Program-made: the position numbers and the translations under genes
NCBI RefSeq assembly: GCF_036227205.1
Contig: NZ_CP109442.1
Coordinates: 3,410,001 to 3,474,000 of the forward strand
Reading direction: 5' to 3'
Origin: Amycolatopsis sp. NBC_01480
Lineage (GTDB): Bacteria; Actinomycetota; Actinomycetes; Mycobacteriales; Pseudonocardiaceae
DNA: 64,000 nt
Notes under the pieces: model-generated
What the model was told of the DNA's origin: nothing
Seen by the model: the letters and a program-made list of their open reading frames with translations, nothing else
Databases searched by the model: none
Shown: in pieces, positions 41,253 to 49,877 of the stretch
How the letters are laid out: every line of letters starts with the position of its first letter
How positions within the stretch are numbered: position 1 is the stretch's first letter

Positions 41253-42221
41253 TCAGCCGCCCCCGGTGGAGCTGGGCGGCGTCGACGAGGGCGGCGCCTT
41301 CGAGGTGTCCTTGACGCTGCCGGTCACGGCCTGGAACCCGCTGTTGTCGGGCAGGGTGGCCGCGGCCTTGCAGTTCACCTTCGTGGACCCGGCGTCCCAG
41401 CTCTCCTGCTCACGCAGGTCCCAGCCCAGGATCAGCTTCTTCTGGCTGAGGTCGGCGCCGCCGGTGTAGTCCTTCGCGGCGTCGGCGCACGCGGTGTCGA
41501 GCCAGGCGCTCTGGTCCTTCTGGCTCGGGTAGCCGTCCTTGAACTTCGAGGCCAGGTCCAGCGTCGCGATGATCTCGTACGAGTGCGGCCGGCCGCAGTC
41601 GATCGGGTCGCCGACGCCCTTGCCGGCCAGCGCCAGGCAGGTGCCCGGCGCCCAGACCAGCGACTGGTCCTGGTCCTTGGCCGCCCCGGTGGTCGGCTGG
41701 AGGCCGCCGCCCGGGCCCGCCCACTGCAGGCCGCAGCGCAGCTGGCGGTCGCCCGCGCCCCACTGGTCCGAGGTCGGGCGCAGCAGGTTCGTGGTGAGCT
41801 TGCCGTACGGGTCGAGCGCGTGGCCGAGGTACGGGCGGACGTCGGCGTTGCACTTGTCCTGCGCGATCTGCTGCCACTGGTCGAGGTTCGGGAACGGCGC
41901 CTGGGCGTTGAACTGCGCGCCGATGTCGACCGAGCTCGTCACCTCGAACAGGTGCGGCTGGGTGCAGGGCACCTTGTGGGCGTCCGACGCGTCGGACGCG
42001 GCCCAGGTCAGGCAGCTGCCGGGCGCCGCGTGGAAGGCCTCCTGGGCGGCGGCGTTGAGCTTGCCCTCGCCGCCGCCGGACCCCCCGGCGAGCGAGTCGC
42101 TCCAGGAGAACGTGACACTGAGGGCGAGCGCGATGATGGCGCCCAGGAACACCCCGGCCATGACCACGCGGGTGCTCAGGGTCTGGAGGGGCGGACGGAA
42201 CCGCTGGGCGTCGGGAGGCAT
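41253..42221 (-). CDS. Septum formation family membrane protein
   Basis: This protein of 322 residues has an N-terminal cytoplasmic tail, one membrane helix (VVMAGVFLGAIIALALSVTFSW, about 19-40) and an extracytoplasmic part with two similar Cys-rich segments (PGSCLTWAASDASDAHKVPCTQPHLFEV and PGTCLALAGKGVGDPIDCGRPHSYEI). This matches the Septum_form (PF13845) pattern, in which Cys-x-x and PHxxE recur. Family members are linked to cell division in actinobacteria on limited evidence. ATG at 42221 after GGGAGG. The C-terminus is Ser/Thr/Pro-rich. It is in operon with the zincin gene. Confidence 0.88.
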   Translation of the reverse strand: MPPDAQRFRPPLQTLSTRVVMAGVFLGAIIALALSVTFSWSDSLAGGSGGGEGKLNAAAQEAFHAAPGSCLTWAASDASDAHKVPCTQPHLFEVTSSVDIGAQFNAQAPFPNLDQWQQIAQDKCNADVRPYLGHALDPYGKLTTNLLRPTSDQWGAGDRQLRCGLQWAGPGGGLQPTTGAAKDQDQSLVWAPGTCLALAGKGVGDPIDCGRPHSYEIIATLDLASKFKDGYPSQKDQSAWLDTACADAAKDYTGGADLSQKKLILGWDLREQESWDAGSTKVNCKAAATLPDNSGFQAVTGSVKDTSKAPPSSTPPSSTGGG

Positions 42222-42314
42222 CGATACCCATGATGCCCGCGCCGCACGAGCCGTGCGCGATCCGGGTCGATAGTCTGGACAGGTTTTCGCGGTGCGGGGG
42301 ATTACGGAGCGCAG

Positions 42315-42935
42315 ATGACGCAGGACGACAACGTGGGGCAGCAGCCGCCCGAAGAGCCGGCCCAGCGCGGTTCGATGAGGTTCCAGGACGAGAGCACGCA
42401 GCCGCGTGAGCCGTCGCTGGCCGAGCAGCGCGCCCGCCGCCAGGCCATCGCCGACCAGGAACGCGAGGCGCAGGAAGCGCAGGCCGCGACCCTCGTCGCC
42501 GACCGCAAGGCCGCGACCAAGCGCAAGATCCTGATCGGCAGCGGCGTCGTCGTCGGCCTGGCCGGGCTCGTCGGCACCTTCTACACGGTCGCGAGGCCGG
42601 CCGAAACCACGGCGGTCTGCACCGACGCCAGCGGAGTCGTCCAGCCCGACCAGAACTGCGACGAGACCTACGTCAGCAGCCACCACGGCTACTCCAGCGG
42701 CGGGTTCTGGTTCATCCCGCTGCCCGGCGGCGGTTTCTCCCAGTACCGCTACAACTACGGCGGCACCGGCAACGTCGGCCAGCGCGTCTCCGGCGGCTCG
42801 TTCACCGCGCCGTCCGGCAACACCAACGTCACCACCAAGTCGGGCACGTCCGTGCAGCGCGGCGGCTTCGGCATCAGCGGCAAGAGCGGGACCTCCGGCG
42901 GTACGGGCGGAACCGGCAAGAGCGGGGGCTCGTAG
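42315..42935 (+). CDS. Membrane-associated protein, YjfM/YgiB-like by context
   Basis: This 206-residue protein has a polar, coiled-coil-prone N-terminus (AEQRARRQAIADQEREAQEAQAATLVADRKAATKRK) and one membrane helix at about 75-92 (ILIGSGVVVGLAGLVGTFYTV). The outer domain begins with CTDASGVVQPDQNC and continues GFWFIPLPGGGFSQYRYNYGG into a Gly/Ser/Thr-rich tail. The WF-IP-x-PGGG segment and the immediate neighbour, a glutathionylspermidine-synthase-like gene, mirror the YgiB/YjfM (DUF1190) proteins of E. coli; sequence resemblance alone is weak. The next gene starts directly after its stop (TAG then GTG). Confidence 0.75.
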   Translation: MTQDDNVGQQPPEEPAQRGSMRFQDESTQPREPSLAEQRARRQAIADQEREAQEAQAATLVADRKAATKRKILIGSGVVVGLAGLVGTFYTVARPAETTAVCTDASGVVQPDQNCDETYVSSHHGYSSGGFWFIPLPGGGFSQYRYNYGGTGNVGQRVSGGSFTAPSGNTNVTTKSGTSVQRGGFGISGKSGTSGGTGGTGKSGGS

Positions 42936-44102
42936 GTGTACCGGGATCGCAGCGAACCGCGCCGGGACTGGCAGCGGACCGTCGAGGACCAGGGACTGGT
43001 CTACGGCACCCCGGCCAGGGACGGCGCCGGCAAGGCGCGCCCGTACTGGGACGAGTCCGTGCACTACGTGTTCAGCATGGACGAGGTCCTCTCGCTCGAG
43101 GCCGACGTCGAGCTGCTGCACTCCATGTGCCTGGAGGCCGTGGACAACGTCGTGACCACCGAGGGCTACCGGCGGTTCGGCATCCCGGAGTGGGTCTGGC
43201 CGCACATCGCCGAATCGTGGAAGCGGCAGGACCCGCACGTGTACGGCCGCTTCGACCTGCGTTACGACGGCAAGTCGCCGGCCAAGATGCTGGAGTACAA
43301 CGCGGACACGCCGACCACGCTGCTCGAGGCCTCGGTGCTCCAGTGGCACTGGAAGACCGAGGTGTTCGAGAAGGACGACCAGTGGAACTCCATCCACGAG
43401 AAGCTGGTCGAGCGCTGGCGTGTGATCGGCGACAAGCTGCCGTCGAACGAGCTGCACTTCACCTGGTCCTCGGCCGACCCGAGCGGCGAGGACCACGTGA
43501 CCACCGCGTACCTCCAGGAGACCGCCGCCGAGGCCGGGCTCGACACCGTGGGGCTGTCGATCGAGGAGATCGGCTGGGACCCGGTGCTCAAGCGCTTCGT
43601 GGACCTCGCCGAGGCGCCGATGTCCACAGTGGTGAAGCTCTACCCGTGGGAATGGGTGGTCGACGAGGAGTTCGGCCGCTTCGCCGTGGAGACGATGCCG
43701 CGCACGCTGTGGGTCGAGCCGCTGTGGAAGATGCTGCTGTCGAACAAGGCGCTGCTGGCGGTCCTGTGGGAGAACTACCCCGGGCACCCGAACCTGCTGC
43801 CCGCGTTCACCGACGACCCCGGCCTGCTCACCGAGTACGTGCGCAAGCCGAAGCTGGGCCGTGAGGGCGCGAACGTGCAGATCGTCGCCACCGGCTACGA
43901 GACCCAGACCGACGGCGTCTACGGCGCCGAGGGCTACGTCTACCAGGCGTTCGACCCGCTGCCGGAGTTCGACGGGTACCGGCCGGCGCTGGGCGCGTGG
44001 ATCGTCGGGGACGAATCGGCCGGGCTGGGCATCCGCGAGACCAGTGGGCTGGTGACCGACGACGGTGCGGCATTTGTCCCGCACCGCATCCCCGAGACGT
44101 GA
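42936..44102 (+). CDS. Glutathionylspermidine synthase family ATP-grasp protein (YjfC/YgiC-like)
   Basis: This 388-residue ATP-grasp ligase homologous to the synthetase half of GspS includes YWDESVHYVFSMDEVLSLEADVELLHSMC, RFDLRYDGKSPAKMLEYNADTPTTLLEASVLQWHW (ATP/substrate binding), VKLYPWEWVVDEEFGRF, YPGHPNLLPAF and VRKPKLGREGANV. E. coli YjfC and YgiC belong here and lack the amidase half; their substrate is uncertain, and actinomycetes generally lack glutathionylspermidine, so another amine-peptide ligation is likely. GTG start at 42936, contiguous with the upstream gene. A DUF350 gene follows, completing a yjfLMC-like set. Confidence 0.9.
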   Translation: MYRDRSEPRRDWQRTVEDQGLVYGTPARDGAGKARPYWDESVHYVFSMDEVLSLEADVELLHSMCLEAVDNVVTTEGYRRFGIPEWVWPHIAESWKRQDPHVYGRFDLRYDGKSPAKMLEYNADTPTTLLEASVLQWHWKTEVFEKDDQWNSIHEKLVERWRVIGDKLPSNELHFTWSSADPSGEDHVTTAYLQETAAEAGLDTVGLSIEEIGWDPVLKRFVDLAEAPMSTVVKLYPWEWVVDEEFGRFAVETMPRTLWVEPLWKMLLSNKALLAVLWENYPGHPNLLPAFTDDPGLLTEYVRKPKLGREGANVQIVATGYETQTDGVYGAEGYVYQAFDPLPEFDGYRPALGAWIVGDESAGLGIRETSGLVTDDGAAFVPHRIPET

Positions 44103-44169
44103 TAGAACCCTCCCTGATCCGCTTTCGCCTGGTCCGTACGAATCGTTCTGATCGTTTCTGGGAGACGTT

Positions 44170-44622
44170 GTGACCTCGACCCTTGCGCTGTCCGACACGT
44201 TCGGCTCCGACCTCGTGCGGGGGATCGGCGCGATCCTGTTGTACGGCGTCGTCGGCCTGCTGCTGATGTTCGCCGGCTTCTACGCGATCGACTGGACCAC
44301 CCCGGGCAAGCTGTCGCAGCTGGTCACGCGCGGCCTGCCGAACGCGGTGATCGTGACCGCGTCCGGGCTGCTGTCGATGGCGTTCATCGTGGTGGTGGCG
44401 ATCTTCAACTCCGCCAGCGACCTCACCGAGGGCCTGATCACCTCGCTGGTCTACGGGCTGATCGGCATCGTCGTCCAGGTGGTCGCCGTGCGGCTGCTGG
44501 AGTGGGCGACGCGGATCGACGTGGGCTCGACCATCGAGAGCGAGAAGTTCGCCCCGGCGAGCATCGTGGTGGCGGCCGCGCACATCGGCCTCGGTCTTGT
44601 GGTCGCCGTCGGTATCTCCTGA
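44170..44622 (+). CDS. DUF350 family membrane protein (YjfL-like)
   Basis: This 150-residue protein has four helices in two repeats (IGAILLYGVVGLLLMFAGFYAIDWTTPGKL; NAVIVTASGLLSMAFIVVVAIF; LITSLVYGLIGIVVQVVAVRLLEW; ASIVVAAAHIGLGLVVAVGIS), matching DUF350. In E. coli, yjfL lies in the yjfLMC operon beside the DUF1190 and ATP-grasp genes, exactly the neighbours seen here. Function unknown; a membrane partner of the ligase is plausible. GTG at 44170 with GGGAGA upstream; the 67-base gap to the previous gene has no terminator. Confidence 0.88.
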   Translation: MTSTLALSDTFGSDLVRGIGAILLYGVVGLLLMFAGFYAIDWTTPGKLSQLVTRGLPNAVIVTASGLLSMAFIVVVAIFNSASDLTEGLITSLVYGLIGIVVQVVAVRLLEWATRIDVGSTIESEKFAPASIVVAAAHIGLGLVVAVGIS

Positions 44623-44660
44623 GCGTGGCCGGGCGGTCCCGTTCCCACTAGCTTGGACAT

Positions 44661-45566
44661 GTGCGACTGCTCAGGACACCGGAAGACCGGTTCACGGACC
44701 TGCCCGAGTTCCCCTACGAGCCGCAGTACACGGAGCTGGCCGATCCGCACGGCGGGCTGATCAGAGTGGGCTATGTCGAGGCGGGACCCGCCGACGGCCC
44801 GCCGGTGCTCCTCCTGCACGGCGAGCCGAGCTGGTCGTACCTGTACCGGAAGATGCTGCCGGTGCTGGCCGACGCGGGGCTGCGCGCGATCGCGCCGGAC
44901 CTGGTCGGCTTCGGCCGGTCGGACAAGCCCGGTGACATCGTTGACCACAGCTACGCGCGGCACGTCGGCTGGATGCGCGCGTTCGCGTTCGACGCGCTGG
45001 ACCTGCGCGGCGTCACGCTCGTCGGGCAGGACTGGGGCGGGCTGATCGGGCTGCGGCTGCTGGCCGAGCACCCGGACCGGTTCGCCGGGTTCGTCGCCGC
45101 CAACACCGGCCTGCCCACGGGCGACACGGACATGCCGCAGGTGTGGCACTCGTTCCGGCAGGCCGTGGAGAACGCGCAGATCTTCGACACGGGCCGGTTC
45201 ATCCAGTCCGGTGCCCGCACGAAGCTGACTGACGAGGTGAAGGCCGCCTACGACGCGCCGTTCCCGAACGAGATGTACAAGGCCGGCCCGCGCGCGATGC
45301 CCGGGCTGGTGCCGACACGCCCGGACGACCCGGCTTCGGCGGCCAACCGCGCGGCTTGGCAGAAGCTGACCGAGCTGGATGTGCCGTTCCTGTGCGCGTT
45401 TTCCGACTCGGACCCGATTACGGGGGCGATGGCGCCGATCTTGCAGCGCGCCATGCCGGGTGCGGCGGGGCTGTCGCATCCGACGATCGTTGGGGCTGGG
45501 CACTTTCTGCAGGAGGACGCGGGGGAGGAGCTGGCTTCACACGTGGCTCGGTTCGTGCGGCGGTAG
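44661..45566 (+). CDS. Haloalkane dehalogenase-like alpha/beta hydrolase
   Basis: This 301-residue alpha/beta hydrolase closely follows haloalkane dehalogenase subfamily I (DhlA, DhmA). The oxyanion motif is HGEPSWSYLYRKM. The nucleophile Asp lies in VGQDWGGLIGLRL, with the halide-binding Trp directly after it. The start fits (RLLRTPEDRFTDLPEFPYEPQYTEL), a cap domain is present, DSDPITG supplies an acid near 250, and the catalytic His lies in VGAGHFLQEDAGEEL. Such enzymes hydrolyse C-halogen bonds to alcohols; the natural substrate here is unknown. GTG at 44661, with TAGCTT at a -10-like distance, suggests a leaderless transcript. Confidence 0.92.
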   Translation: MRLLRTPEDRFTDLPEFPYEPQYTELADPHGGLIRVGYVEAGPADGPPVLLLHGEPSWSYLYRKMLPVLADAGLRAIAPDLVGFGRSDKPGDIVDHSYARHVGWMRAFAFDALDLRGVTLVGQDWGGLIGLRLLAEHPDRFAGFVAANTGLPTGDTDMPQVWHSFRQAVENAQIFDTGRFIQSGARTKLTDEVKAAYDAPFPNEMYKAGPRAMPGLVPTRPDDPASAANRAAWQKLTELDVPFLCAFSDSDPITGAMAPILQRAMPGAAGLSHPTIVGAGHFLQEDAGEELASHVARFVRR

Positions 45567-45569
45567 AGG

Positions 45570-46064
45570 TTATCGCTGCTCGGCTAGGTGCTTCAGGTTC
45601 AGCAGCTGTCGCCGGGCCATGACCAGATCGCCGACCGACAGGACGAGTGCGGCCGCGCGGCTGATGTGTGCGGCGATCTTGAGCAGCAGCCGGGTGGTGC
45701 CGTGATCCTGGGGCACGAGGACGTACGACATGAAGACGCCGGTGATCCGGCCCGTCAGCTGTTCTCCCGGCTCGACCGAGACGATGCGGCCGAGCCGCCG
45801 GCCGCCGGCGGTGGTGAACCGTTCTCCGGTTTTTGGCTCGGGAAGGCCTAACAGCTGGCGGGGTGAGCGTCGGCCCAGGTTGTCGATCCAGTCGTAGGAG
45901 TACGGGGCGAGCCGGACTTGGGTGACCCATGGCCAGACTGCTTCGGCGGGTGCCCGGACGTCGACGCCGCGCCAGGCCTGCAGAGTGGGTGAGGGGACGA
46001 AGCTGTCGCAGGGGTAGGAGCGCTCGACTTCGCTGTCGGTCACGCCCCAGCGGTCACCGATCAT
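45570..46064 (-). CDS. SRPBCC-fold protein
   Basis: This protein of 164 residues has the START/SRPBCC ligand-binding fold: an early WRGVDVRAPAEAVWPWVTQVRLAPYSYDWIDNLGRRSP segment typical of actinobacterial polyketide-cyclase-like proteins, then GRIVSVEPGEQLTGRITGVFMSYVLVPQDHGTTRLLLKIAAH. No catalytic function can be assigned. ATG at 46064 with GGAGGAG upstream is preferred over the longer open frame. It is convergent with the dehalogenase-like gene, three bases apart. Confidence 0.82.
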   Translation of the reverse strand: MIGDRWGVTDSEVERSYPCDSFVPSPTLQAWRGVDVRAPAEAVWPWVTQVRLAPYSYDWIDNLGRRSPRQLLGLPEPKTGERFTTAGGRRLGRIVSVEPGEQLTGRITGVFMSYVLVPQDHGTTRLLLKIAAHISRAAALVLSVGDLVMARRQLLNLKHLAEQR

Positions 46065-46180
46065 CGCTCCTCCGCCCACGGCTCGGTTGCCAGGTGGGCG
46101 GTGCCCGGGTGCTGAGCAGCCCCCGTTTTCCACGTTACCGGGGTGGGGCGACAGATTTCGGGCCTCGGCTCCGGGGAAGT

Positions 46181-46233
46181 GCCGTCAAGGACTCCTTACC
46201 TGCGTTGGACGCGGGTAAGGAGTCCTTGACGGC
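46181..46233. repeat. Palindromic repeat with GTCAAGGACTCCTTACC arms
   Basis: 20-bp perfect arms (46181-46200 and 46214-46233, GCCGTCAAGGACTCCTTACC) enclose a 13-base loop, 28 bases after the stop of the aminotransferase gene on the minus strand. It can serve as that gene's terminator. Such long AAGGA/TCCTT palindromes look like a dispersed family. Confidence 0.75.
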
Positions 46234-46260
46234 GTTCGGGCCGGGCCGGGGCGGGGCGCG

Positions 46261-47553
46261 TCAGGTGAGGGCGGCGTGGGTGGCGGCCAATGCGTCGACC
46301 AGGATGTCGAGGCCTTCTTGGGCTTCGGCTTCGGTCAGGGTCATCGGGGGGCCGATGCGCAGGACGTTGCCGTGGAGGCCGCCCTTGCCGATGAGGAGGC
46401 CGCGTTTGCGGGTTTCCTCCAGCATTCGCGCCGCGGCGCGAATGCTCGGCGTGGTCGTGCCCGGCTCGACCAGTTCGACGCCGATCATCAGGCCCTTGCC
46501 GCGGACCTCGCCGATCACCGGGTTCGCCACGGCGCGCAGGCCGGACAGGAGCTGGTTGCCGCGGGCGGTGCAGTTGGCCTGGAGGTCGTGGTCGCTGATG
46601 TAGTCGAGCACGGCGGTGGCGCCGACCATCGAGACCGGGTTGCCGCCGAAGGTCGAGAACGACTGGGCCTGGAAGCAGTCCAGCACGTCACCCCGGCCGA
46701 CCACGCCGCCGATCGCGAGGCCGTTGCCGAGGCCCTTGGCGAAGGTCATCATGTCCGGCACCACGTCGTGCGCCTGGATGCCCCAGAAGTGCTCGCCGGT
46801 GCGGCCCCAGCCGGCCTGGACCTCGTCGGAGATGAACAGGATTCCGTACTCGTCCAGTACTTCCTTCATCGCCTTGAACAGCCCGTCCGGCGGCAGGCTG
46901 AACCCGCCGACGCCCTGGATCGGCTCGGCGATCAGGCACGCGACGTCACCCGAGGTGGCGATCTGCAGGATGTCGACGAGATCGGCCACGCAGGCGTCGA
47001 TGTAGGCGGAGTCCGACAGGTCCTTGAACGGGCTGCGGTAGCGGTAGCCGCCGTGCACGTAGTTCACCTTCACCGGGCTTAGCGCCGAAGCCGACCAGCC
47101 GCGGTTGCCGGTGATCGCGACGGTGCCGAACGAGCGCCCGTGGTACGAGTTGCGCAGCGCCAGCACCTGGCTGCTGCGGCGGAACTGCGTGGCCAGCATC
47201 AGCGCGGTGTCGTTGGCCTCGCTGCCGGTGCTGGTGAAGAAAACCTTGGCGTCGGGGATGCCCGAGAGCTTCGCGATCCGCTCGGCCAGCTCGACCTGCG
47301 AGCGGATCAGGTACAGCGTGGACGTGTGCAGCACGCCGGTGTCAAGCTGCTTGCGTACGGCGTCACCGATTTCGGCGACGTCGTAGCCGATCGAGTTGGT
47401 CAGCACGCCGGCGAAGAAGTCGAGGTAGGTGCGGCCGTTGGAGTCGGTCATCCGGCGGTCCTGCGCGTGCACGATCTCGAGCGGCTCTTTGTAGAACAGC
47501 GACATCCACGACGGCAGTACCGCCTGGTGGCGCGCGAGCAGGTCGTCGGTCAT
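46261..47553 (-). CDS. Class III PLP-dependent aminotransferase
   Basis: This 430-residue cytoplasmic fold-type I enzyme is of the acetylornithine/4-aminobutyrate/AGXT2 group. Visible features: [42 protein letters not shown] (PLP phosphate loop and stacking Tyr), [32 protein letters not shown] (Asp of the PLP pyridine), and the Schiff-base Lys in [12 protein letters not shown]. The N-terminal [41 protein letters not shown] resembles alanine-glyoxylate or beta-alanine-pyruvate aminotransferases. ATG at 47553. It is divergent from serS. The substrate is open. Confidence 0.9.
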   Translation of the reverse strand: MTDDLLARHQAVLPSWMSLFYKEPLEIVHAQDRRMTDSNGRTYLDFFAGVLTNSIGYDVAEIGDAVRKQLDTGVLHTSTLYLIRSQVELAERIAKLSGIPDAKVFFTSTGSEANDTALMLATQFRRSSQVLALRNSYHGRSFGTVAITGNRGWSASALSPVKVNYVHGGYRYRSPFKDLSDSAYIDACVADLVDILQIATSGDVACLIAEPIQGVGGFSLPPDGLFKAMKEVLDEYGILFISDEVQAGWGRTGEHFWGIQAHDVVPDMMTFAKGLGNGLAIGGVVGRGDVLDCFQAQSFSTFGGNPVSMVGATAVLDYISDHDLQANCTARGNQLLSGLRAVANPVIGEVRGKGLMIGVELVEPGTTTPSIRAAARMLEETRKRGLLIGKGGLHGNVLRIGPPMTLTEAEAQEGLDILVDALAATHAALT

Positions 47554-47706
47554 GTCGTTCTCCGTCCGTTTCGGCCTGTGGCGAGTATGGGGAGCCGGGG
47601 AAACGGGCGACAACGATCAGACTGTCGGCTTGTGCGGAAGCGCCCGCACAGTGTGTACGGGAAACTGCGTCGAAGGCGTAGCTGGCCTGCGACTACCCTC
47701 ATCCCC

Positions 47707-48978
47707 GTGATTGATCCCAGGACTCTGCGTGAAGACCCGGAAGGCGTGCGCGCGTCGCAGCGTGCCCGTGGTGAGGACGAAGGGGTGGTCGACAAGCTGC
47801 TCGGCTTCGACTCCCGGCGCCGCTCCGCGATCGCGAGCGCCGACAAGCTGCGGGCCGAGCAGAAGTCCGTGAGCAAGCTCGTGCCGAAGGCGCCGCCGGA
47901 GGAGAAGGCCGAGCTGCTGACGCGGGCGAAGGACCTTTCGGCCCAGGTGAAGGCCGCCGAGGTCGAGCAGAACGAGGCGTCGGAGGAGTTCGACCAGCTC
48001 TTCCGCACCGTGCCGAACCTGGTGCACCCGGACGCGCCGGTCGGCGGCGAGGACGACTTCACCGTGCTCAAGACCGTCGGCGAGCCGCGGAAGTTCGACT
48101 TCACCCCGCTCGATCACCTCGAGCTGATGGAGGGCCTCGGCGCGGTCGACATGGAGCGCGGCGCGAAGGTTTCGGGCTCGCGGTTCTACTTCCTCTCGGG
48201 CGTCGGCGCGCAGCTGCAGCTCGGGCTGCTGAACATGGCCATCGCGCAGGCGCTGGAAAACGGCTTCACGCCGATGATCACGCCCTCGCTGGTGCGCCCG
48301 GAGATCATGGCCGGCACCGGTTTCCTCGGCGCGCACGCGTCGGAGGTGTACCGCCTGCGCGACGACGACCTGTACCTCGTGGGCACCTCGGAGGTGCCGC
48401 TCGCGGGCTTCCACTCCGACGAGATCCTCGACCTCGCCGACGGCGCGCGCCGCTACGCCGGCTGGTCGTCCTGCTACCGGCGCGAGGCCGGCTCGTACGG
48501 CAAGGACACCCGCGGCATCATCCGCGTGCACCAGTTCGACAAGGTGGAGATGTTCGTCTACACCAAGCCGGAGGACGCGGAGGCCGAGCACGCCCGGCTG
48601 CTCGGCTGGGAAGAGCAGATGCTGGCCAAGATCGACGTCCCGTACCGGGTGATCGACACGGCCACCGGCGACCTCGGCACGTCCGCCCACCGCAAGTTCG
48701 ACTGCGAGGCCTGGGTCCCGACGCAGGAGACCTACCGCGAGCTGACGTCCACCTCGAACTGCACCACGTTCCAGGCCCGCCGGCTGTCGGTCCGCTACCG
48801 CGGCGAGAACGGCAAGCCCCTGATCGCGGCCACGCTGAACGGCACCCTCGCGACCACCCGCTGGATTGTCGCGATCATGGAGAACCACCAGCAGCCCGAC
48901 GGCTCGGTGCTGGTGCCCGAGGCGCTGCGCCCGTTCGTCGGCGGCCGTGAGGTGCTGGAGCCGGTGAAGAAGCGCTGA
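47707..48978 (+). CDS. serS: Seryl-tRNA synthetase
   Basis: Class II aminoacyl-tRNA synthetase charging tRNA-Ser (and tRNA-Sec). 423 residues: an N-terminal long antiparallel coiled coil (about 25-105) that binds the tRNA long arm, then the catalytic domain. Motif 2 is [30 protein letters not shown] and motif 3 [20 protein letters not shown], with [15 protein letters not shown] in the Ser pocket and [18 protein letters not shown] at 47707 gives the family start [15 protein letters not shown]. The 153-base upstream region, shared with a divergent aminotransferase, shows no T-box. Confidence 0.97.
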   Translation: MIDPRTLREDPEGVRASQRARGEDEGVVDKLLGFDSRRRSAIASADKLRAEQKSVSKLVPKAPPEEKAELLTRAKDLSAQVKAAEVEQNEASEEFDQLFRTVPNLVHPDAPVGGEDDFTVLKTVGEPRKFDFTPLDHLELMEGLGAVDMERGAKVSGSRFYFLSGVGAQLQLGLLNMAIAQALENGFTPMITPSLVRPEIMAGTGFLGAHASEVYRLRDDDLYLVGTSEVPLAGFHSDEILDLADGARRYAGWSSCYRREAGSYGKDTRGIIRVHQFDKVEMFVYTKPEDAEAEHARLLGWEEQMLAKIDVPYRVIDTATGDLGTSAHRKFDCEAWVPTQETYRELTSTSNCTTFQARRLSVRYRGENGKPLIAATLNGTLATTRWIVAIMENHQQPDGSVLVPEALRPFVGGREVLEPVKKR

Positions 48979-49002
48979 CTCGCTTTTGATTGTGGGCAGG
49001 GC

Positions 49003-49734
49003 CTAGCCGAGCGCGCGGCGAAGGGCGGCCGCGCGCTCGGCATCGTGGTGATCGACGACGGTCAGGTAGTGCCGGAGCAGGATCTGCCGAGACCGTTCGA
49101 GCTCCGTCAAGCTGACCGAACTCGCCCGGCCTTCGCTCAACGCCTCCAGCGCCTGCCTGGGCAAGCGGTCGACTTCACGGCCGTGCCAAGGGTTCAAACC
49201 GTGCCACAGGCACAACAACGTGATGATCTGGTCGCGAAGCTCGTCGAGCATCATGACCGCTTGCCACGTCCGCCCGCGGGCGATGGCCGAACGGGCGTGC
49301 ACCGCGTAGAGCCAGGCCATGCCGATCACCTGCGCGCTGCCGGGTTCCGGTGGGCTCGTCGGCTCGTTGGCCCGACCGAAGACGAGCCGGAAGCCGTCCT
49401 CGGTGGCGCGGAACAGATCGCGGGGCCAGAACGACAGATCGACCTGCAGTGACGAGTCGAGCAGGAAGACCCGATAGCGGACTCCCTCGCGCGAAATCAC
49501 GTCGAGGGTGTCGGCGACTCCGAACTTGTCGTTGAGCGAGCGGGTCCAACGCGCGACGACCGAGGCCTCGTCCGCGTCTTCGGCGAGCTGGAGGACGAGG
49601 TCGATGTCCGACCACCGGTCCTCGACGCCGCGAGCGGCCGATCCGACCAGAGCGGCACCGACGATGCCGGCGTCACGGCGGGCCGCGGCGATCAGCTCGT
49701 CACGGACCTGGGCGCGTTCGGCGACCTCGAACAT
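49003..49734 (-). CDS. Nucleotidyltransferase-fold protein
   Basis: This protein of 243 residues has a minimal nucleotidyltransferase active site, GSAARGVEDRWSDIDLVL (G-S, then D-x-D), and a third acidic residue in DSSLQVDLSFWP. A helical C-terminal domain follows (VIGMAWLYAVHARSAIARGRTWQAVMMLDELRDQIITLL), like aminoglycoside adenylyltransferases and DUF4111-type proteins. It may modify a small molecule or RNA, or be a stand-alone antitoxin-like enzyme. ATG at 49734 (MFEVAERAQVRDEL), preceded by GGAGGAA. The AT-rich upstream region holds the palindrome ATACCGGTAT. Confidence 0.82.
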   Translation of the reverse strand: MFEVAERAQVRDELIAAARRDAGIVGAALVGSAARGVEDRWSDIDLVLQLAEDADEASVVARWTRSLNDKFGVADTLDVISREGVRYRVFLLDSSLQVDLSFWPRDLFRATEDGFRLVFGRANEPTSPPEPGSAQVIGMAWLYAVHARSAIARGRTWQAVMMLDELRDQIITLLCLWHGLNPWHGREVDRLPRQALEALSEGRASSVSLTELERSRQILLRHYLTVVDHHDAERAAALRRALG

Positions 49735-49763
49735 CTTGTTCCTCCGGGCAGCGGAAACCTGAG

Positions 49764-49786
49764 GTATTACTATACCGGTATTGCTA
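49764..49786. promoter_or_regulatory. AT-rich palindromic operator candidate
   Basis: GTATTACTATACCGGTATTG contains the perfect palindrome ATACCGGTAT (49772-49781) flanked by TATTAC/TTGCTA. It lies 30-50 bases before the nucleotidyltransferase ATG and in the divergent promoter region. It stands out by low GC in a region of about 70% GC. Confidence 0.45.
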
Positions 49787-49877
49787 TTGGGTGTGATCGA
49801 CAACGGCGGTTTCCGCAGATGAGCCGGTGCGCCGCCGTCCGGCCCAGTAGGGTGCGGGCCGAACGGGAGGAACATCG

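Noticed and set aside
41253..44198. A 981-codon minus-strand open frame extending the septum-formation gene
   Set aside because: Only the last 322 residues match the family. The rest lies opposite the ATP-grasp and YjfM-like genes. The ATG at 42221 has its own ribosome binding site.
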